Below, piece by piece: positions 9,229 through 19,595 of a stretch of 64,000 nucleotides of DNA. Under the pieces are notes generated by a model that was not told where the DNA came from, ran no database searches, and was given only the letters and a program-made list of their open reading frames with translations. Within the stretch, counting starts at the first letter, position 1, and every line of letters begins with the position of its first letter. Origin of the DNA: JAABQG01 sp963726365 (lineage in GTDB: Bacteria; Pseudomonadota; Gammaproteobacteria; Burkholderiales; Burkholderiaceae_C); contig CAVSCI010000021.1 of NCBI GenBank assembly GCA_963726365.1, positions 62,001 through 126,000 of the forward strand, read 5' to 3'. The position numbers and the translations under genes are program-made.

Positions 9229-10857
9229 CTAGCCAGCGCTGCCCAGCGCCAGCCCGGCATGCTCACGCAGCGGATGAAAATGGATCTTCGGGAAGCGCTC
9301 CTGTGCCAGCCGCACGTCGTAGGGCGAGGTGCACAGATAGGCCAGCGTGTTGGCCGCGTCCTGGGCCAGCCGGGTCGGGTAGGCGTTGGTGAACTCGCGC
9401 AGCTCGGCGGGCGAGTCGGCGGTGATCCATCGCGCGCCGGTGTACTGGCAGCCTTCGAGCCGCACGTCGCAGTCGTATTCGCCCTTCAGGCGATGCTGAA
9501 CCACTTCGAACTGCAGCTGGCCCACCGCGCCCAGCAGCATCGGGCCGCCCATCTCAGGCCGGAAGACCTGGATCGCGCCTTCCTCCCCGAGCTGCTCCAG
9601 ACCGGTCTGCAACTGCTTGGTGCGCAGCGGGTTCTTCAGAATCACCGTCATGAACAGCTCGGGCGCGAAGAAGGGCAGGCCGGTGAACTGCAGGCTGGCG
9701 CCGTCGGTGATGGTGTCGCCGAGCTGGACGCCGCCGTGCGTGGTGAAGCCGATGATGTCGCCCGCGTAGGCCTCTTCAACCGCCTCGCGGCGCTGCGACA
9801 TGAAGGTGACGACGGACGTGGGGCGCAGCTCCTTGGCGGTGCGCTGCACCTTGAGCTTCATGCCCGGCGTGTATTTGCCTGAGGCCACGCGCACGAAGGC
9901 GATGCGGTCGCGGTGATTGGCGTCCATGTTGGCCTGCACCTTGAACACCACGCCGGAAAAACCCGGGTCGTCGGGGAGCACGGTTTTCTCCACGGGCTGC
10001 TTGTTGATGACCAGCGAGCTCTTGCGAGGGCCGGGCGAGGGGGCCAGGTCCACCAGCGCGTCCAGCACCTCCATCACGCCGAAGTTGTTCACGCCCGAGC
10101 CAAAGAACACCGGCGTCTGCTTGCCAGCCAGGAAGGCCTCGCGGTCGAAAGCCGGCGAGGCGCCCGTGGCCAGTTCCATGCTTTCCATCGCGGTGTCCCA
10201 GTCGTGCCCGAAGCGTGCCTGGAGCACGGCGGGGTCGGTCAGCGGCATCGTTTCGAAGTCCTGCGGGCGGCGCTCCTTGCCGCCGTCGAACACCGTCATG
10301 GCCTGGGTGCGCAGGTTGACGATGCCGCCGAAGGTCTTGCCCTGGCCGACGGGCCAGGTCATGGGCACGCAGGGCATGCCGAGTTCGCGCTCCACCTCGT
10401 CGAGGATGTCCAGCGGGTCGCGCACCTCGCGGTCCATCTTGTTGACGAAGGTGATGATGGGCGTGTCGCGCTGGCGGCAGACCTCGATCAGCCGGCGCGT
10501 CTGCGCCTCCACGCCGTTGGCCGCGTCGATCACCATCAGTGCCGAGTCCACGGCGGTCAGCACGCGGTAGGTGTCCTCGCTGAAGTCCTTGTGGCCGGGC
10601 GTGTCGAGCAGGTTGATGACGTGCTCGCGGTACAGCATCTGCATCACCGACGAGGCCACCGAGATGCCGCGCTGCTTCTCGATCTCCATCCAGTCGGAGG
10701 TGGCGTGGCGCGTGGCCTTGCGCGCTTTCACCGAGCCGGCGATCTGGATCGCGCCCGAGAACAGCAGCAGCTTTTCCGTCAGCGTCGTTTTACCGGCATC
10801 GGGGTGGGAAATGATGGCAAAGGTCCGGCGGCGCCGGGTTTCAGAGGCGAAGGACAC
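9229..10857 (-). CDS. prfC: Peptide chain release factor 3
   Basis: RF3 is the GTPase that recycles RF1 and RF2 from the ribosome after termination. The P-loop SHPDAGKTT lies at residues 17-25, the switch region carries DTPGHKDFSEDT, and the NKMD motif follows. I choose the GTG at 10,857 because it gives MSFASETRRRRTF, the family N-terminus, and 542 residues, close to the 529 of the E. coli protein. The open frame extends to 10,974, but that extension would run into the ahcY promoter region. It is divergent from the ahcY riboswitch operon. Confidence 0.93.
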   Translation of the reverse strand: MSFASETRRRRTFAIISHPDAGKTTLTEKLLLFSGAIQIAGSVKARKATRHATSDWMEIEKQRGISVASSVMQMLYREHVINLLDTPGHKDFSEDTYRVLTAVDSALMVIDAANGVEAQTRRLIEVCRQRDTPIITFVNKMDREVRDPLDILDEVERELGMPCVPMTWPVGQGKTFGGIVNLRTQAMTVFDGGKERRPQDFETMPLTDPAVLQARFGHDWDTAMESMELATGASPAFDREAFLAGKQTPVFFGSGVNNFGVMEVLDALVDLAPSPGPRKSSLVINKQPVEKTVLPDDPGFSGVVFKVQANMDANHRDRIAFVRVASGKYTPGMKLKVQRTAKELRPTSVVTFMSQRREAVEEAYAGDIIGFTTHGGVQLGDTITDGASLQFTGLPFFAPELFMTVILKNPLRTKQLQTGLEQLGEEGAIQVFRPEMGGPMLLGAVGQLQFEVVQHRLKGEYDCDVRLEGCQYTGARWITADSPAELREFTNAYPTRLAQDAANTLAYLCTSPYDVRLAQERFPKIHFHPLREHAGLALGSAG

Positions 10858-10992
10858 GAGGGTTCCAGAAGGTGAGGGCGGGGCGGCGGACCCCTGGGCA
10901 GACAGACAAGACCGCCTTTCCTGCAAAGTCAGCAGCAGGCGGGCCATTGTGGGGATTTTACCGGTGCAGGCCATCGACCAGGCGCGTCCTTC

Positions 10993-10998
10993 TATAAT
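10993..10998 (+). promoter_or_regulatory. Probable -10 element of the ahcY promoter
   Basis: A perfect TATAAT lies about five bases before the 5' edge of the SAH riboswitch, where a transcript carrying the aptamer should start. No good -35 box is visible at the usual distance. Confidence 0.6.
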
Positions 10999-11002
10999 TC
11001 AC

Positions 11003-11080
11003 GGTTCCGAGGAGCGTTGCAGCGCCCCCAGCATCAGGCGGGGCGTGAGGCTCGGAACCCATCCATGCAACGACGCTCAT
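11003..11080 (+). promoter_or_regulatory. SAH (S-adenosylhomocysteine) riboswitch upstream of ahcY
   Basis: The sequence matches the AhcY motif. A P1 strand, GGTTCCGAGGAGCGTTGCA, is followed by GAGGCTCGGAACC, which pairs back with GGTTCCGAG, and a distal strand GCAACGACGCTC pairs with GAGCGTTGC, giving the pseudoknotted LL-type fold of the class. The known class binds SAH and turns on SAH hydrolase genes. It sits directly after a TATAAT box and about 70 bases before the ahcY start. Confidence 0.9.
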
Positions 11081-11152
11081 CCACTGAACGTGTGTGGTGA
11101 GCCTTTTTTCTCCCCCTGTCAGTGGTTTTTCTAAACTTGTTTGGAGCAAACC

Positions 11153-12586
<1,434 letters not shown>

Positions 12587-12592
12587 GGCCGG

Positions 12593-13408
12593 ATGCGCAT
12601 TGACCAGCTCCTGGGCGAACGCGGTCTGGCCACGTCACGCTCGCAGGCCCAGCGGCTGATTGCCGCTGGCGTGCGGTGGCGGCTCGACCGCGACGCGCCG
12701 TGGAAACATGTGGCCAAGAATGGCGACGAGGTGCCCGGTTCGGCGGAAGTCGAATTGCTGGACACATCCGAAGCGCGCTACGTGTCGCGGGGCGGGCTCA
12801 AGCTCGAAGGCGCGCTCAAGGCCACCGGGTTGCAGGTGACGGGGCTGCGCTGCCTGGACATTGGCCAGTCCACGGGCGGCTTCACCGACTGCCTGTTGCA
12901 GCACGGCGCGGCGCAGGTGACCGGCGTCGATGTGGGCTCGAACCAGGTGCACCCGAAGATCCGCGAAGATGACCGGGTCACCTGCATCGAAGGGGTCAAT
13001 GCGCGCGAGCTGGATGCTTCTGACTTGATAGCTGACGAAGACCATCCAGCGCTGGACGAAGGCCATTTTCGTCCGGAATTTGACCTGGTGACCGGCGACC
13101 TGTCGTTTATCTCGCTCACTCTGGTTCTGCCGGCGCTGGTGCCCTTCCTCAAGGCCGACGGCACGCTGCTGATGCTGGTCAAGCCGCAGTTCGAGCTTCA
13201 GCCCGGGCAGGTGGGAAAGGGCGGGATTGTGAAAGACCCCGCGCTGTACGCAGTGGTTGAGCAGCGCATTCGCGATGCCTGCGCGGCGCTCGGGCTGGTG
13301 GTGCAGTCCTGGTTTGACAGCCCGATCGCCGGGGGTGACGGCAACCGCGAGTTTTTTGTCTGGGCCCGCAAGCCGGCAGCCAGTGAGATTCTGGGAAGCG
13401 AGACATGA
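12593..13408 (+). CDS. tlyA: TlyA-family rRNA (cytidine-2'-O)-methyltransferase with repeat-encoded insert
   Basis: The N-terminal S4 RNA-binding domain (residues 1-60, RIDQLLGERGLATSR) is followed by an FtsJ-like methyltransferase domain with LDIGQSTGGFTDCLL at 88-102 and DLVTGDLSFISL. The protein has 271 residues. Known TlyA enzymes 2'-O-methylate rRNA, which releases SAH and fits the position between ahcY and metF. Residues of about 143-161 (SDLIADEDHPALDEGHF) come from a copy of the dispersed repeat and lengthen the loop before the catalytic strand. It starts six bases after ahcY and overlaps metF by ATGA. Confidence 0.88.
   Translation: MRIDQLLGERGLATSRSQAQRLIAAGVRWRLDRDAPWKHVAKNGDEVPGSAEVELLDTSEARYVSRGGLKLEGALKATGLQVTGLRCLDIGQSTGGFTDCLLQHGAAQVTGVDVGSNQVHPKIREDDRVTCIEGVNARELDASDLIADEDHPALDEGHFRPEFDLVTGDLSFISLTLVLPALVPFLKADGTLLMLVKPQFELQPGQVGKGGIVKDPALYAVVEQRIRDACAALGLVVQSWFDSPIAGGDGNREFFVWARKPAASEILGSET
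13021..13075 (+). repeat. Dispersed hairpin repeat, copy 3 (inside tlyA)
   Basis: Degenerate copy: TTGATAGCTGACGAA, GACCATCCAGCGCTGGACGA, GGCCATTTTCG. It is read in the sense direction within tlyA, in frame. Confidence 0.55.
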
Positions 13409-14235
13409 ATCTGCCTTTGAGTTTTGAATTTTTCCCGCCGAAGACGCCCGAGGGCGCCGAGAAGCTGCGCGGCGTGCGCCAGCAGCTTTACGCGCTGGCG
13501 CCGGAGTTCTGCTCGGTGACCTATGGCGCGGGCGGCTCCACGCAGGAAGGCACTTTCACGACGGTGCGCGAGATCCTTTCCGAAGGCGTGGCCGCGGCTT
13601 CGCATTTCTCTTGTGTGGGGGCGACCCGCGATACCGTGCGTGAACAACTGCAGGTCTTGAAGGCCATGGGCGTCAGGCGCCTGGTGGCGTTGCGCGGGGA
13701 TCTGCCCAGCGGCTACGGGGCTGGCGGCGAATTCCCGTATGCGAGTGATCTGGTGGCCTTCATTCGCGCTGAAACCGGCGATGACTTCCGCATCGAGGTG
13801 GCCTGCTATCCCGAGATCCACCCCCAGGCGAAGTCGGCGGAGGCCGATCTGCAAGCCTTTGTGGCGAAGGTGCGCGCAGGCGCCGATTCGGCCATCACCC
13901 AGTACTTCTTCAACGCGGATGCCTATTTCCGTTTTGTGGACGATGCGATCAAGCTCGGGGTGAACACGCCGGTGGTACCCGGCATCATGCCGATCACCAG
14001 TTCGACCCAGCTCATGCGTTTCTCCGATGCCTGCGGCGCGGAGATTCCACGCTGGATCCGCCTGCGGTTGCAGGGCTTTGGCGATGACACCGCGTCGATC
14101 AAGGCGTTTGGCCTGGACGTGGTGACCGACCTGTGCGACCAGTTGCGCTGCGCGGAAGTGCCGGGGCTGCATTTCTACACCATGAACCAGAGCGCGGCGA
14201 CGACCGAAATCGTGCGCCGGCTGGCGCAGGCATGA
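13405..14235 (+). CDS. metF: Methylenetetrahydrofolate reductase
   Basis: MetF reduces 5,10-methylene-THF to 5-methyl-THF with FAD, supplying the methyl group for methionine synthesis. It is a TIM barrel of 276 residues. It begins LPLSFEFFPPKTPEG, the family start, and contains GAGGSTQEGT, RGDLPSGYG and FFNADAYFRFVDD. The ATG overlaps the tlyA stop (ATGA), and its own stop overlaps the next gene, so it is translationally coupled inside the SAH riboswitch operon. Confidence 0.96.
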   Translation: MNLPLSFEFFPPKTPEGAEKLRGVRQQLYALAPEFCSVTYGAGGSTQEGTFTTVREILSEGVAAASHFSCVGATRDTVREQLQVLKAMGVRRLVALRGDLPSGYGAGGEFPYASDLVAFIRAETGDDFRIEVACYPEIHPQAKSAEADLQAFVAKVRAGADSAITQYFFNADAYFRFVDDAIKLGVNTPVVPGIMPITSSTQLMRFSDACGAEIPRWIRLRLQGFGDDTASIKAFGLDVVTDLCDQLRCAEVPGLHFYTMNQSAATTEIVRRLAQA

Positions 14236-14777
14236 CAATGGGGTGGCACATTCCCGCCAGAAGCGCCCGTGTGAGCCTGTGGGGCTTGGTGCTCGCCGTG
14301 TCGGCACTGATGGCATTGCCCGCGCGAGCCGAGTTGTCAACCGCCGTGGTGGCCTCCAATGAGGCGGTTGAGACGTCCGGGGCCCCGGCCTGGCTGGATC
14401 CGATGCCTGGATTTGACGCCCTGATTCACTTGGCGGCGCCCGCCGCAGCCGCGGCCTTGGCAGGCCCGTTCAATAGCGCAGAAGGCGCGGAGATCGACCG
14501 CGGCAAGGGCTCCTGGTATGGCGGACGGTTTCACGGACGGCGCACCGCAAGCGGCGAAAAATTCGACATGCACGACCTGACCGCGGCCCACAAGACCCTG
14601 CCGTTTGGAACCCGGGTGCGGGTGCGCGATCTCGATACGGGCAAGGAAGTCGTGGTGCGCATCAACGACCGCGGCCCCCATGTGCGCGGGCGCATCATCG
14701 ACCTCAGCCGTGCTGCCGCGGTCGCCCTGGGCGTGCTGCACGCGGGCGAGGCCGCGGTGGCTTTGCTGCTGCCCTGA
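14232..14777 (+). CDS. RlpA-like septal ring lytic transglycosylase / DPBB-domain protein
   Basis: A 181-residue exported protein with a signal peptide of about 33 residues ending ARA. A low-complexity Ala-rich stretch follows, then a double-psi beta-barrel at 91-181 (GSWYGGRFHGRRTASGE, LPFGTRVRVRDL, VVRINDRGPH, IDLSRAAA), which is the RlpA catalytic fold. No SPOR domain and no lipobox are seen, so it is shorter than classical RlpA. The ATG at 14,232 overlaps the metF stop. A role in peptidoglycan turnover is inferred from the fold. The functional link to the methyl-cycle operon is unclear and may only be transcriptional. Confidence 0.85.
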   Translation: MTMGWHIPARSARVSLWGLVLAVSALMALPARAELSTAVVASNEAVETSGAPAWLDPMPGFDALIHLAAPAAAAALAGPFNSAEGAEIDRGKGSWYGGRFHGRRTASGEKFDMHDLTAAHKTLPFGTRVRVRDLDTGKEVVVRINDRGPHVRGRIIDLSRAAAVALGVLHAGEAAVALLLP

Positions 14778-14850
14778 GCCGGCGGCACGGCGAGCCCGTT
14801 TTCCCCGCAAATTTTCCGGTCCGTCACAAATTCTTGACCCAGGAGACTCC

Positions 14851-16128
14851 ATGAAAATCGAAACCATCGCTGTTCACGGCGGCTACACGCCCGACCCCAC
14901 TACCAAGGCCGTGGCCGTGCCGATCTACCAGACGGTCGCCTACGCATTCGACGATACGCAGCACGGCGCCGACCTGTTCGACCTGAAGGTTGCGGGCAAC
15001 ATCTACAGCCGCATCATGAACCCGACCAATGGCGTGCTCGAGGCGCGTCTGGCGGCGCTGGAAGGCGGCGTTGGCGCGCTGGCCATGGCCTCGGGCATGG
15101 CGGCGATCACGGCGGCCATCCAGACCATCGCTGAAACGGGGGACAACATCGTGTCGGCGTCGACCTTGTACGGCGGCACCTACAACCTGTTTGCCCACAC
15201 TTTTCCGCAGCAGGGCATTGAAGTGCGATTTGCCGATTCGCGCGACCCGGCGTCGTTCGCGGCGCTGATCGACGCCCGTACCAAGGCGGTGTATTGCGAA
15301 TCGGTGGGCAACCCGCTGGGCAACGTCACCGACATCGCGGCGCTGGCGGCCGTGGCCCACGCGGCGGGCGTTCCGCTGATCGTGGACAACACCGTGTCCA
15401 GCCCCTATCTGTGCCGGCCCTTCGAGCACGGCGCCGACATCGTGGTGCATTCGCTGACCAAGTACCTGGGCGGCCACGGCACCACGATCGGCGGCGCGAT
15501 CGTCGATTCAGGCAAGTTCCCGTGGGCCGAGCACAAGACGCGGTTCAAACGCCTGAACGAGCCCGACGTGAGCTACCACGGCGTGGTCTATACCGAGGCG
15601 CTCGGCGCGGCGGCCTATATCGGCCGGGCCCGCGTGGTGCCCTTGCGCAACATGGGCGCGGCGCTGAGCCCGATGAACGCTTTCCAGATCCTGCAGGGCA
15701 TCGAGACGCTGGCGCTGCGCATGGACCGGATCTGCGAAAACGCGGTGAGGGTGGCGCGTCACTTGCAAGACCACGCCAAGGTGGCTTGGGTCAACTACGC
15801 GGGCCTGCCCGACCACCGCGACCATGCGCTGGTGCAGAGGTACATGGGCGGCAAGGCCTCCGGCATCGTCAGCTTCGGCCTCAAGGCGGCGGACGGCCTT
15901 GCAGCCGGCGCCCGCTTCCAGGACGCACTGCAGCTGTTCACCCGGCTGGTCAACATCGGCGACGCCAAGTCGCTGGCCTGCCACCCGGCGTCCACCACGC
16001 ACCGCCAGCTCAATCCGCAAGAACTGGCCAAAGCCGGTGTCAGCCTGGACATGGTGCGCCTGTCCATCGGCATCGAGCACATCGACGACCTGCTGGCCGA
16101 TCTGGACCAGGCGCTGACGGCGGTTTGA
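14851..16128 (+). CDS. metY: O-acetylhomoserine aminocarboxypropyltransferase (sulfhydrylase)
   Basis: A PLP enzyme of the Cys/Met metabolism family that makes homocysteine from O-acetylhomoserine and sulfide. It has 425 residues starting MKIETIAVHGGYTPDPTTKA, with GGAG upstream. The PLP lysine is K204 in HSLTKYLGGHG, and the substrate-side signature IYSRIMNPTNGVLEARLAALE is present. The length and the loop FDDTQHGADLF favour MetY over MetZ or MetB. Its product homocysteine joins the pool recycled by ahcY and metF just upstream. Confidence 0.93.
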   Translation: MKIETIAVHGGYTPDPTTKAVAVPIYQTVAYAFDDTQHGADLFDLKVAGNIYSRIMNPTNGVLEARLAALEGGVGALAMASGMAAITAAIQTIAETGDNIVSASTLYGGTYNLFAHTFPQQGIEVRFADSRDPASFAALIDARTKAVYCESVGNPLGNVTDIAALAAVAHAAGVPLIVDNTVSSPYLCRPFEHGADIVVHSLTKYLGGHGTTIGGAIVDSGKFPWAEHKTRFKRLNEPDVSYHGVVYTEALGAAAYIGRARVVPLRNMGAALSPMNAFQILQGIETLALRMDRICENAVRVARHLQDHAKVAWVNYAGLPDHRDHALVQRYMGGKASGIVSFGLKAADGLAAGARFQDALQLFTRLVNIGDAKSLACHPASTTHRQLNPQELAKAGVSLDMVRLSIGIEHIDDLLADLDQALTAV

Positions 16129-16136
16129 AAAGCGGC

Positions 16137-16170
16137 CCTCGAGCCGGTGGCGCATGTCGCCGGCTCGCAA
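16137..16170. other. Hairpin after metY
   Basis: Inverted repeat with GAGCCGG and CCGGCTC arms immediately after the metY stop. It lacks a T-run, so it is at best a weak terminator. Confidence 0.35.
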
Positions 16171-16330
16171 CATGGCCCCTGAAGAAGGTTTGATCTGGCT
16201 CAAACTGTTGTGTCTACGGGTGATGAGCCGGAGCGTGTTTGATTTTTGTTCAACCAACTGGCCGGACGGGCCAATTCCAATCGCGTTTGGGGATTTCCCA
16301 GGCCTTTATTTTGATGATTGGATACTGATC

Positions 16331-16939
16331 GTGAAGAAACATCTCATCGCCACCGCCGCGCTCTGCACCCTTGCCTCGGGCGCCGCTCTTGCGCAACAGG
16401 CCGCCAAGGCCGAAGGTCCTTGGATGGTGCGCGCGCGCGCCGTGTACGTTGACACCTACAACAGCACGTCCGGCATTGCTTCCACGCTCGATCTGAACGT
16501 GGACAGCAAGTGGATCCCGGAAGTGGATATCAGCTACTTCTTCAGCAAGAACCTGGCGACTGAGCTGATCCTGACCTGGCCGCAAAAAATGACGGTGAAT
16601 GCCGGCAACACGTCGATCGGCTCGATCAAGGTCTTGCCGCCGACGCTGCTGCTGCAGTACCACTTCGACGGCCTGCCGGTGAAGCCCTATGTCGGCGCGG
16701 GTATCAACTACACGAACTACTCCGGCGTCAGCCTGCCGGCCGGTGTCTCGATCGACAACGGCAGCTGGGGCGGCGCACTGCAGGCCGGTGTCGACATCCC
16801 GCTGACCGGCAACATGTTCCTCAACCTGGACGTGAAAAAGGTCTGGATGGGGACGGACGTCTATGTCGCTGGCGTCAACTCGGGTAGCCTCAAGGTCGAC
16901 CCGGTGCTCTGGGGTGTGGGCTTGGGCTGGCGTTTCTGA
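16331..16939 (+). CDS. ompW: OmpW-family outer membrane porin
   Basis: An eight-stranded beta-barrel outer membrane protein of the OmpW family, 202 residues. The signal peptide is residues 1-21, ending ALA before QQAAK. The family features seen are the VYVDTYNSTSG loop, the strand TLDLNVDSKWIPEVDISYFFSKNLA and the terminal GLGWRF with a C-terminal phenylalanine for BAM recognition. The start is a GTG at 16,331. The open frame extends upstream, but only this start gives a signal peptide. A strong terminator follows at 16,959. Confidence 0.92.
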   Translation: MKKHLIATAALCTLASGAALAQQAAKAEGPWMVRARAVYVDTYNSTSGIASTLDLNVDSKWIPEVDISYFFSKNLATELILTWPQKMTVNAGNTSIGSIKVLPPTLLLQYHFDGLPVKPYVGAGINYTNYSGVSLPAGVSIDNGSWGGALQAGVDIPLTGNMFLNLDVKKVWMGTDVYVAGVNSGSLKVDPVLWGVGLGWRF

Positions 16940-16958
16940 GCCAGAGTCCCTCCGACAG

Positions 16959-16989
16959 GAAAAAAGCCCCGCATTGCGGGGCTTTTTGT
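16959..16989. terminator. Bidirectional rho-independent terminator between ompW and paaE
   Basis: An AAAAAGCCCCGC-ATT-GCGGGGCTTTTT hairpin with a T-run on both strands, placed between the convergent ompW and paaE genes. Confidence 0.92.
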
Positions 16990-17036
16990 CTTGGCATCGA
17001 CCCGTTGTTTTCAGGCAGTACCCGCGTTGGTGCGTC

Positions 17037-18140
17037 TCAGCGCTCGTCGTAGCTGACGACCAGGCGCTCGCTGGTCGGGCGCGCCTGGCAGGACAGTACG
17101 AATCCCTTGTCGGTTTCCCAGGGCTCGAGTGTGAAGTTCTTGTCCATGCTCACGCTGCCTTCGAGAACCTTGGCGCGGCAGGTGCAGCAGACGCCACCCC
17201 GGCAAGACCAGGGCAGGTCGAGCCCGGCGGCCAGCGCGACATCGAGCACATGCTGGTCCGGCGCCATGTGAAGCTCGTGGGGCTTGCCGTCCAGCACCAC
17301 CGTCAACGCGATCTTTCCATCTACAGGCGCCTTGTGCTTTGACAGTGCGGCCTGGCGATCGGCGGGCGCGAGCGCTTCCAGGGTGGGCGAGGTAAAGCGC
17401 TCGCTGTGCACCCGGTTGGCCGGCACCCCGGCGGCCAGCAGCGCGGCCTCGGTGGCCTCGATCATGGCTTCAGGCCCGCAGACGAAGACCTCGTCCATGC
17501 TGCCCACCGGCAGGAGCGCGTCGATGATCGCCAGCACCTTGTCGCCGTCGATGCGGCCCTGCAGCAGGTCGGCCTCCTGCGCCTCGCGCGAGAGCACATG
17601 AATGAGCGTGAGGCGATCGGGGTAGCGGTCCTTCAGATCCTGCAGGGCTTCATTGAACATGACGCTGGCCATGCGGCGGTTGCCATAGACCAGGGTGAAT
17701 TTCGACTCGGGCTGTTCTTCGAGCGTGCTGGCCATGATCGACAGGATCGGCGTGATGCCGGAACCGGCGGCAAATCCAACGCGGTGCAGAGCCCGCGGGC
17801 GGCTGGACACGAAGCGGCCTTCCGGCGGCATCACGGCCAGGGTGTCGCCGCCCTTCAGTTCTTTCGCGGCCCAGTTCGAGAAAACGCCGCCCTCCATGGG
17901 GCGGATGCCAATGTCCAGTTCGCTGCGCCGTCCCAGGTCGCTGCGGGTGCTGCAGATGGAATAGCTGCGGCGCACGTCGGCGCCATTGATGGTGGCGCGC
18001 AGCGTCAGGAACTGGCCCGGCTGAAATTCAAAGCTGTCACGCAGTGTTTCGGGAATCGAAAGCGTGATGGCGACGGCGCCTGCGGCTTCAGGACTGATCC
18101 GCGCGACGGTAAGGTCGTGAAAACGGGGGGCTGCAGACAT
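17037..18140 (-). CDS. paaE: 1,2-phenylacetyl-CoA epoxidase, reductase subunit PaaE
   Basis: PaaE passes electrons from NADPH through FAD and a 2Fe-2S centre to the PaaA diiron site. It has 367 residues. The N-terminal FAD domain carries RRSYSICS, the NAD domain has GSGITPILSI, and the C-terminal plant-type ferredoxin domain has CRGGVCCTCRAKV with a final cysteine in LSCQARP. The chosen start (MSAAPRFHDLTV) gives the family length. It is the last gene of the operon, 22 bases after paaD. Confidence 0.95.
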   Translation of the reverse strand: MSAAPRFHDLTVARISPEAAGAVAITLSIPETLRDSFEFQPGQFLTLRATINGADVRRSYSICSTRSDLGRRSELDIGIRPMEGGVFSNWAAKELKGGDTLAVMPPEGRFVSSRPRALHRVGFAAGSGITPILSIMASTLEEQPESKFTLVYGNRRMASVMFNEALQDLKDRYPDRLTLIHVLSREAQEADLLQGRIDGDKVLAIIDALLPVGSMDEVFVCGPEAMIEATEAALLAAGVPANRVHSERFTSPTLEALAPADRQAALSKHKAPVDGKIALTVVLDGKPHELHMAPDQHVLDVALAAGLDLPWSCRGGVCCTCRAKVLEGSVSMDKNFTLEPWETDKGFVLSCQARPTSERLVVSYDER

Positions 18141-18162
18141 GGTGGATTCGCTCGCGGCGCGG

Positions 18163-18702
18163 TTAATAGGGTTTGAAGTAGTCAAACGGCTCCATGCAGT
18201 CCAGGCACCGGTACAGGGCCTTGCAGGCGGTGGAGCCGAAGTGCGAGGTCTCGGTGGTGTTCTGCGAGCCGCACTGGGGGCAGGGCACGACCTCGGGCGT
18301 TGCGGCGCGCGCCGAGAAGCGGACGACGCTCGATGCATCGCGGCTATCCGCGGCACTGCCGCATTGCGGCGGTGCGATCCCATAGGCGCGCAGCTTGTCC
18401 TTGGCCACATCGCTCATCCAGTCGGTACTCCAGGCCGGCGCGAGCTGCGTCACCACGCGGGCGTCGATCCCGTGGGCGGCCAAGGTGTCCCGCACGTCGT
18501 CCTCGATCTGACCCATCGCCGGGCAGCCGCTGTAGGTCGGTGTGATCACCACCTCCAGGCCGCCGACGCCGTCACGCACTTCGCGCAGGATGCCGAGTTC
18601 GCGCAACGTGACCACCGGGATCTCCGGGTCGGTCAAGGCTTCCAGCGCGGCCCAGATCTGCGGGTGGCTGCAGACTGGCGTCTGTGCGATTGAGGAGCTC
18701 AT
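18163..18702 (-). CDS. paaD: 1,2-phenylacetyl-CoA epoxidase, subunit PaaD
   Basis: A 179-residue MIP18/DUF59-type protein needed for maturation of the epoxidase, probably in iron-sulfur delivery. The N-terminal domain shows LTDPEIPVVTLRELGILR and PTYSGCPAM. The C-terminal zinc-ribbon-like part has CPQCGS and YRCLDCMEPFDYFKPY. It follows paaC by 20 bases in the paaABCDE operon. Confidence 0.95.
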   Translation of the reverse strand: MSSSIAQTPVCSHPQIWAALEALTDPEIPVVTLRELGILREVRDGVGGLEVVITPTYSGCPAMGQIEDDVRDTLAAHGIDARVVTQLAPAWSTDWMSDVAKDKLRAYGIAPPQCGSAADSRDASSVVRFSARAATPEVVPCPQCGSQNTTETSHFGSTACKALYRCLDCMEPFDYFKPY

Positions 18703-18722
18703 TGGGAAAACGGCGAAACGGA

Positions 18723-19595
18723 CTACCAGGTGGCCTGCGGATGCGCGCGCGCCAGACTCTGCATTTCGGCGAGTACGAAGCCGAGGTGCTCGGAGTGAAC
18801 GCCCTGCTTGCCCCGGCTGACATAGCCTTGATCAGTCGGGCGCTTCAGGGTGGCTTCGCCCAGCGCGCTGTCAACCAGCGTGTTCCAGTCGGCCTGCAGT
18901 TCGCGAGGCGCCAGGCCGGCCCCACTGCTGCTGGCGGAAAACTCCGCGGCACTGTCGGTCCAGAACTCCTGGGTGTAGGGCATCAGGTGATCCAGCGCGG
19001 CCTGGGCACGGGCATGCGATGCATCCGTGCCGTCGCCAAAGCGCACCAGCCAGTCGCGCGAGTGGCGCAGGTGGTAGCGCACTTCCTTGAGCGACTTGGC
19101 GGCGATGGCCGCGAGTTGTGGATCTGCAGAGTCCTGAAGGCGTTCCCACATCAGCGCCATCAGGGCGCTGTAGAGGAAATTGCGCACAATGGTCGTCGCG
19201 TAATCCCGATCACCTGAAGCGGTGGCTGCCAGCGGCGGGCTGTGTGGCAGTTCCAGCAGGGTGTAGTTTCGGAAATCCGGCACATCACGGAAATAGGCCA
19301 GGGAGTCCTCGGTGGCGCCATTGCCTATCAGCTGGGCCGCGTGCTGGTAAAGCAGGCGGGCCTGGCCGATCAGGTCCAGGCTGTTGTTGGCCAGCGCCAG
19401 GTCTTCTTCGAGGATGGGGCCGTGGCCGCACCATTCCGCATTGCGCTGCCCGAGGATCAACGCGTTGTCGGCAAGCTGCAGCAGGTAATCTATCGGTGCC
19501 CCCACGTTTCCCACTGCGTGTGGTGCGCTGCCCCCCGAGGGGGCGCTCGCTTGCGCGGAGCGGTCCGGCGCGGCGCTCGGTTCGGTCGTCTGCAT
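18723..19595 (-). CDS. paaC: 1,2-phenylacetyl-CoA epoxidase, subunit PaaC, with extended N-terminus
   Basis: The structural ferritin-like partner of PaaA, 290 residues. The family core starts near residue 36 (DYLLQLADNALILGQRNAEWCGHGP), whereas the E. coli protein starts at this core. The first 35 or so residues (TEPSAAPDRSAQASAPSGGS and on) are low-complexity and lie over a GC-rich repeat that recurs at 62,560. The start is ATG 19,595 in a TGATG overlap with the paaB stop. A GTG directly before it is the alternative. Confidence 0.93.
   Translation of the reverse strand: MQTTEPSAAPDRSAQASAPSGGSAPHAVGNVGAPIDYLLQLADNALILGQRNAEWCGHGPILEEDLALANNSLDLIGQARLLYQHAAQLIGNGATEDSLAYFRDVPDFRNYTLLELPHSPPLAATASGDRDYATTIVRNFLYSALMALMWERLQDSADPQLAAIAAKSLKEVRYHLRHSRDWLVRFGDGTDASHARAQAALDHLMPYTQEFWTDSAAEFSASSSGAGLAPRELQADWNTLVDSALGEATLKRPTDQGYVSRGKQGVHSEHLGFVLAEMQSLARAHPQATW
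19499..19573. repeat. GC-rich dispersed repeat, copy 1 (inside the paaC 5' end)
   Basis: Contains CTGCCCCCCGAGGGGGCGCT flanked by CCCACGTTTCCCACTGCG and GCGGAGCGGTCCGG. It aligns over about 70 bases with the reverse complement of 62,560-62,637. This copy supplies the non-conserved N-terminal residues of PaaC. Confidence 0.7.

Noticed and set aside
16239..16253. FNR-like box TTGAT-TTTTG-TTCAA before ompW
   Set aside because: ompW is FNR-regulated in some bacteria, but the spacing is one base too long and the second half is not ATCAA.
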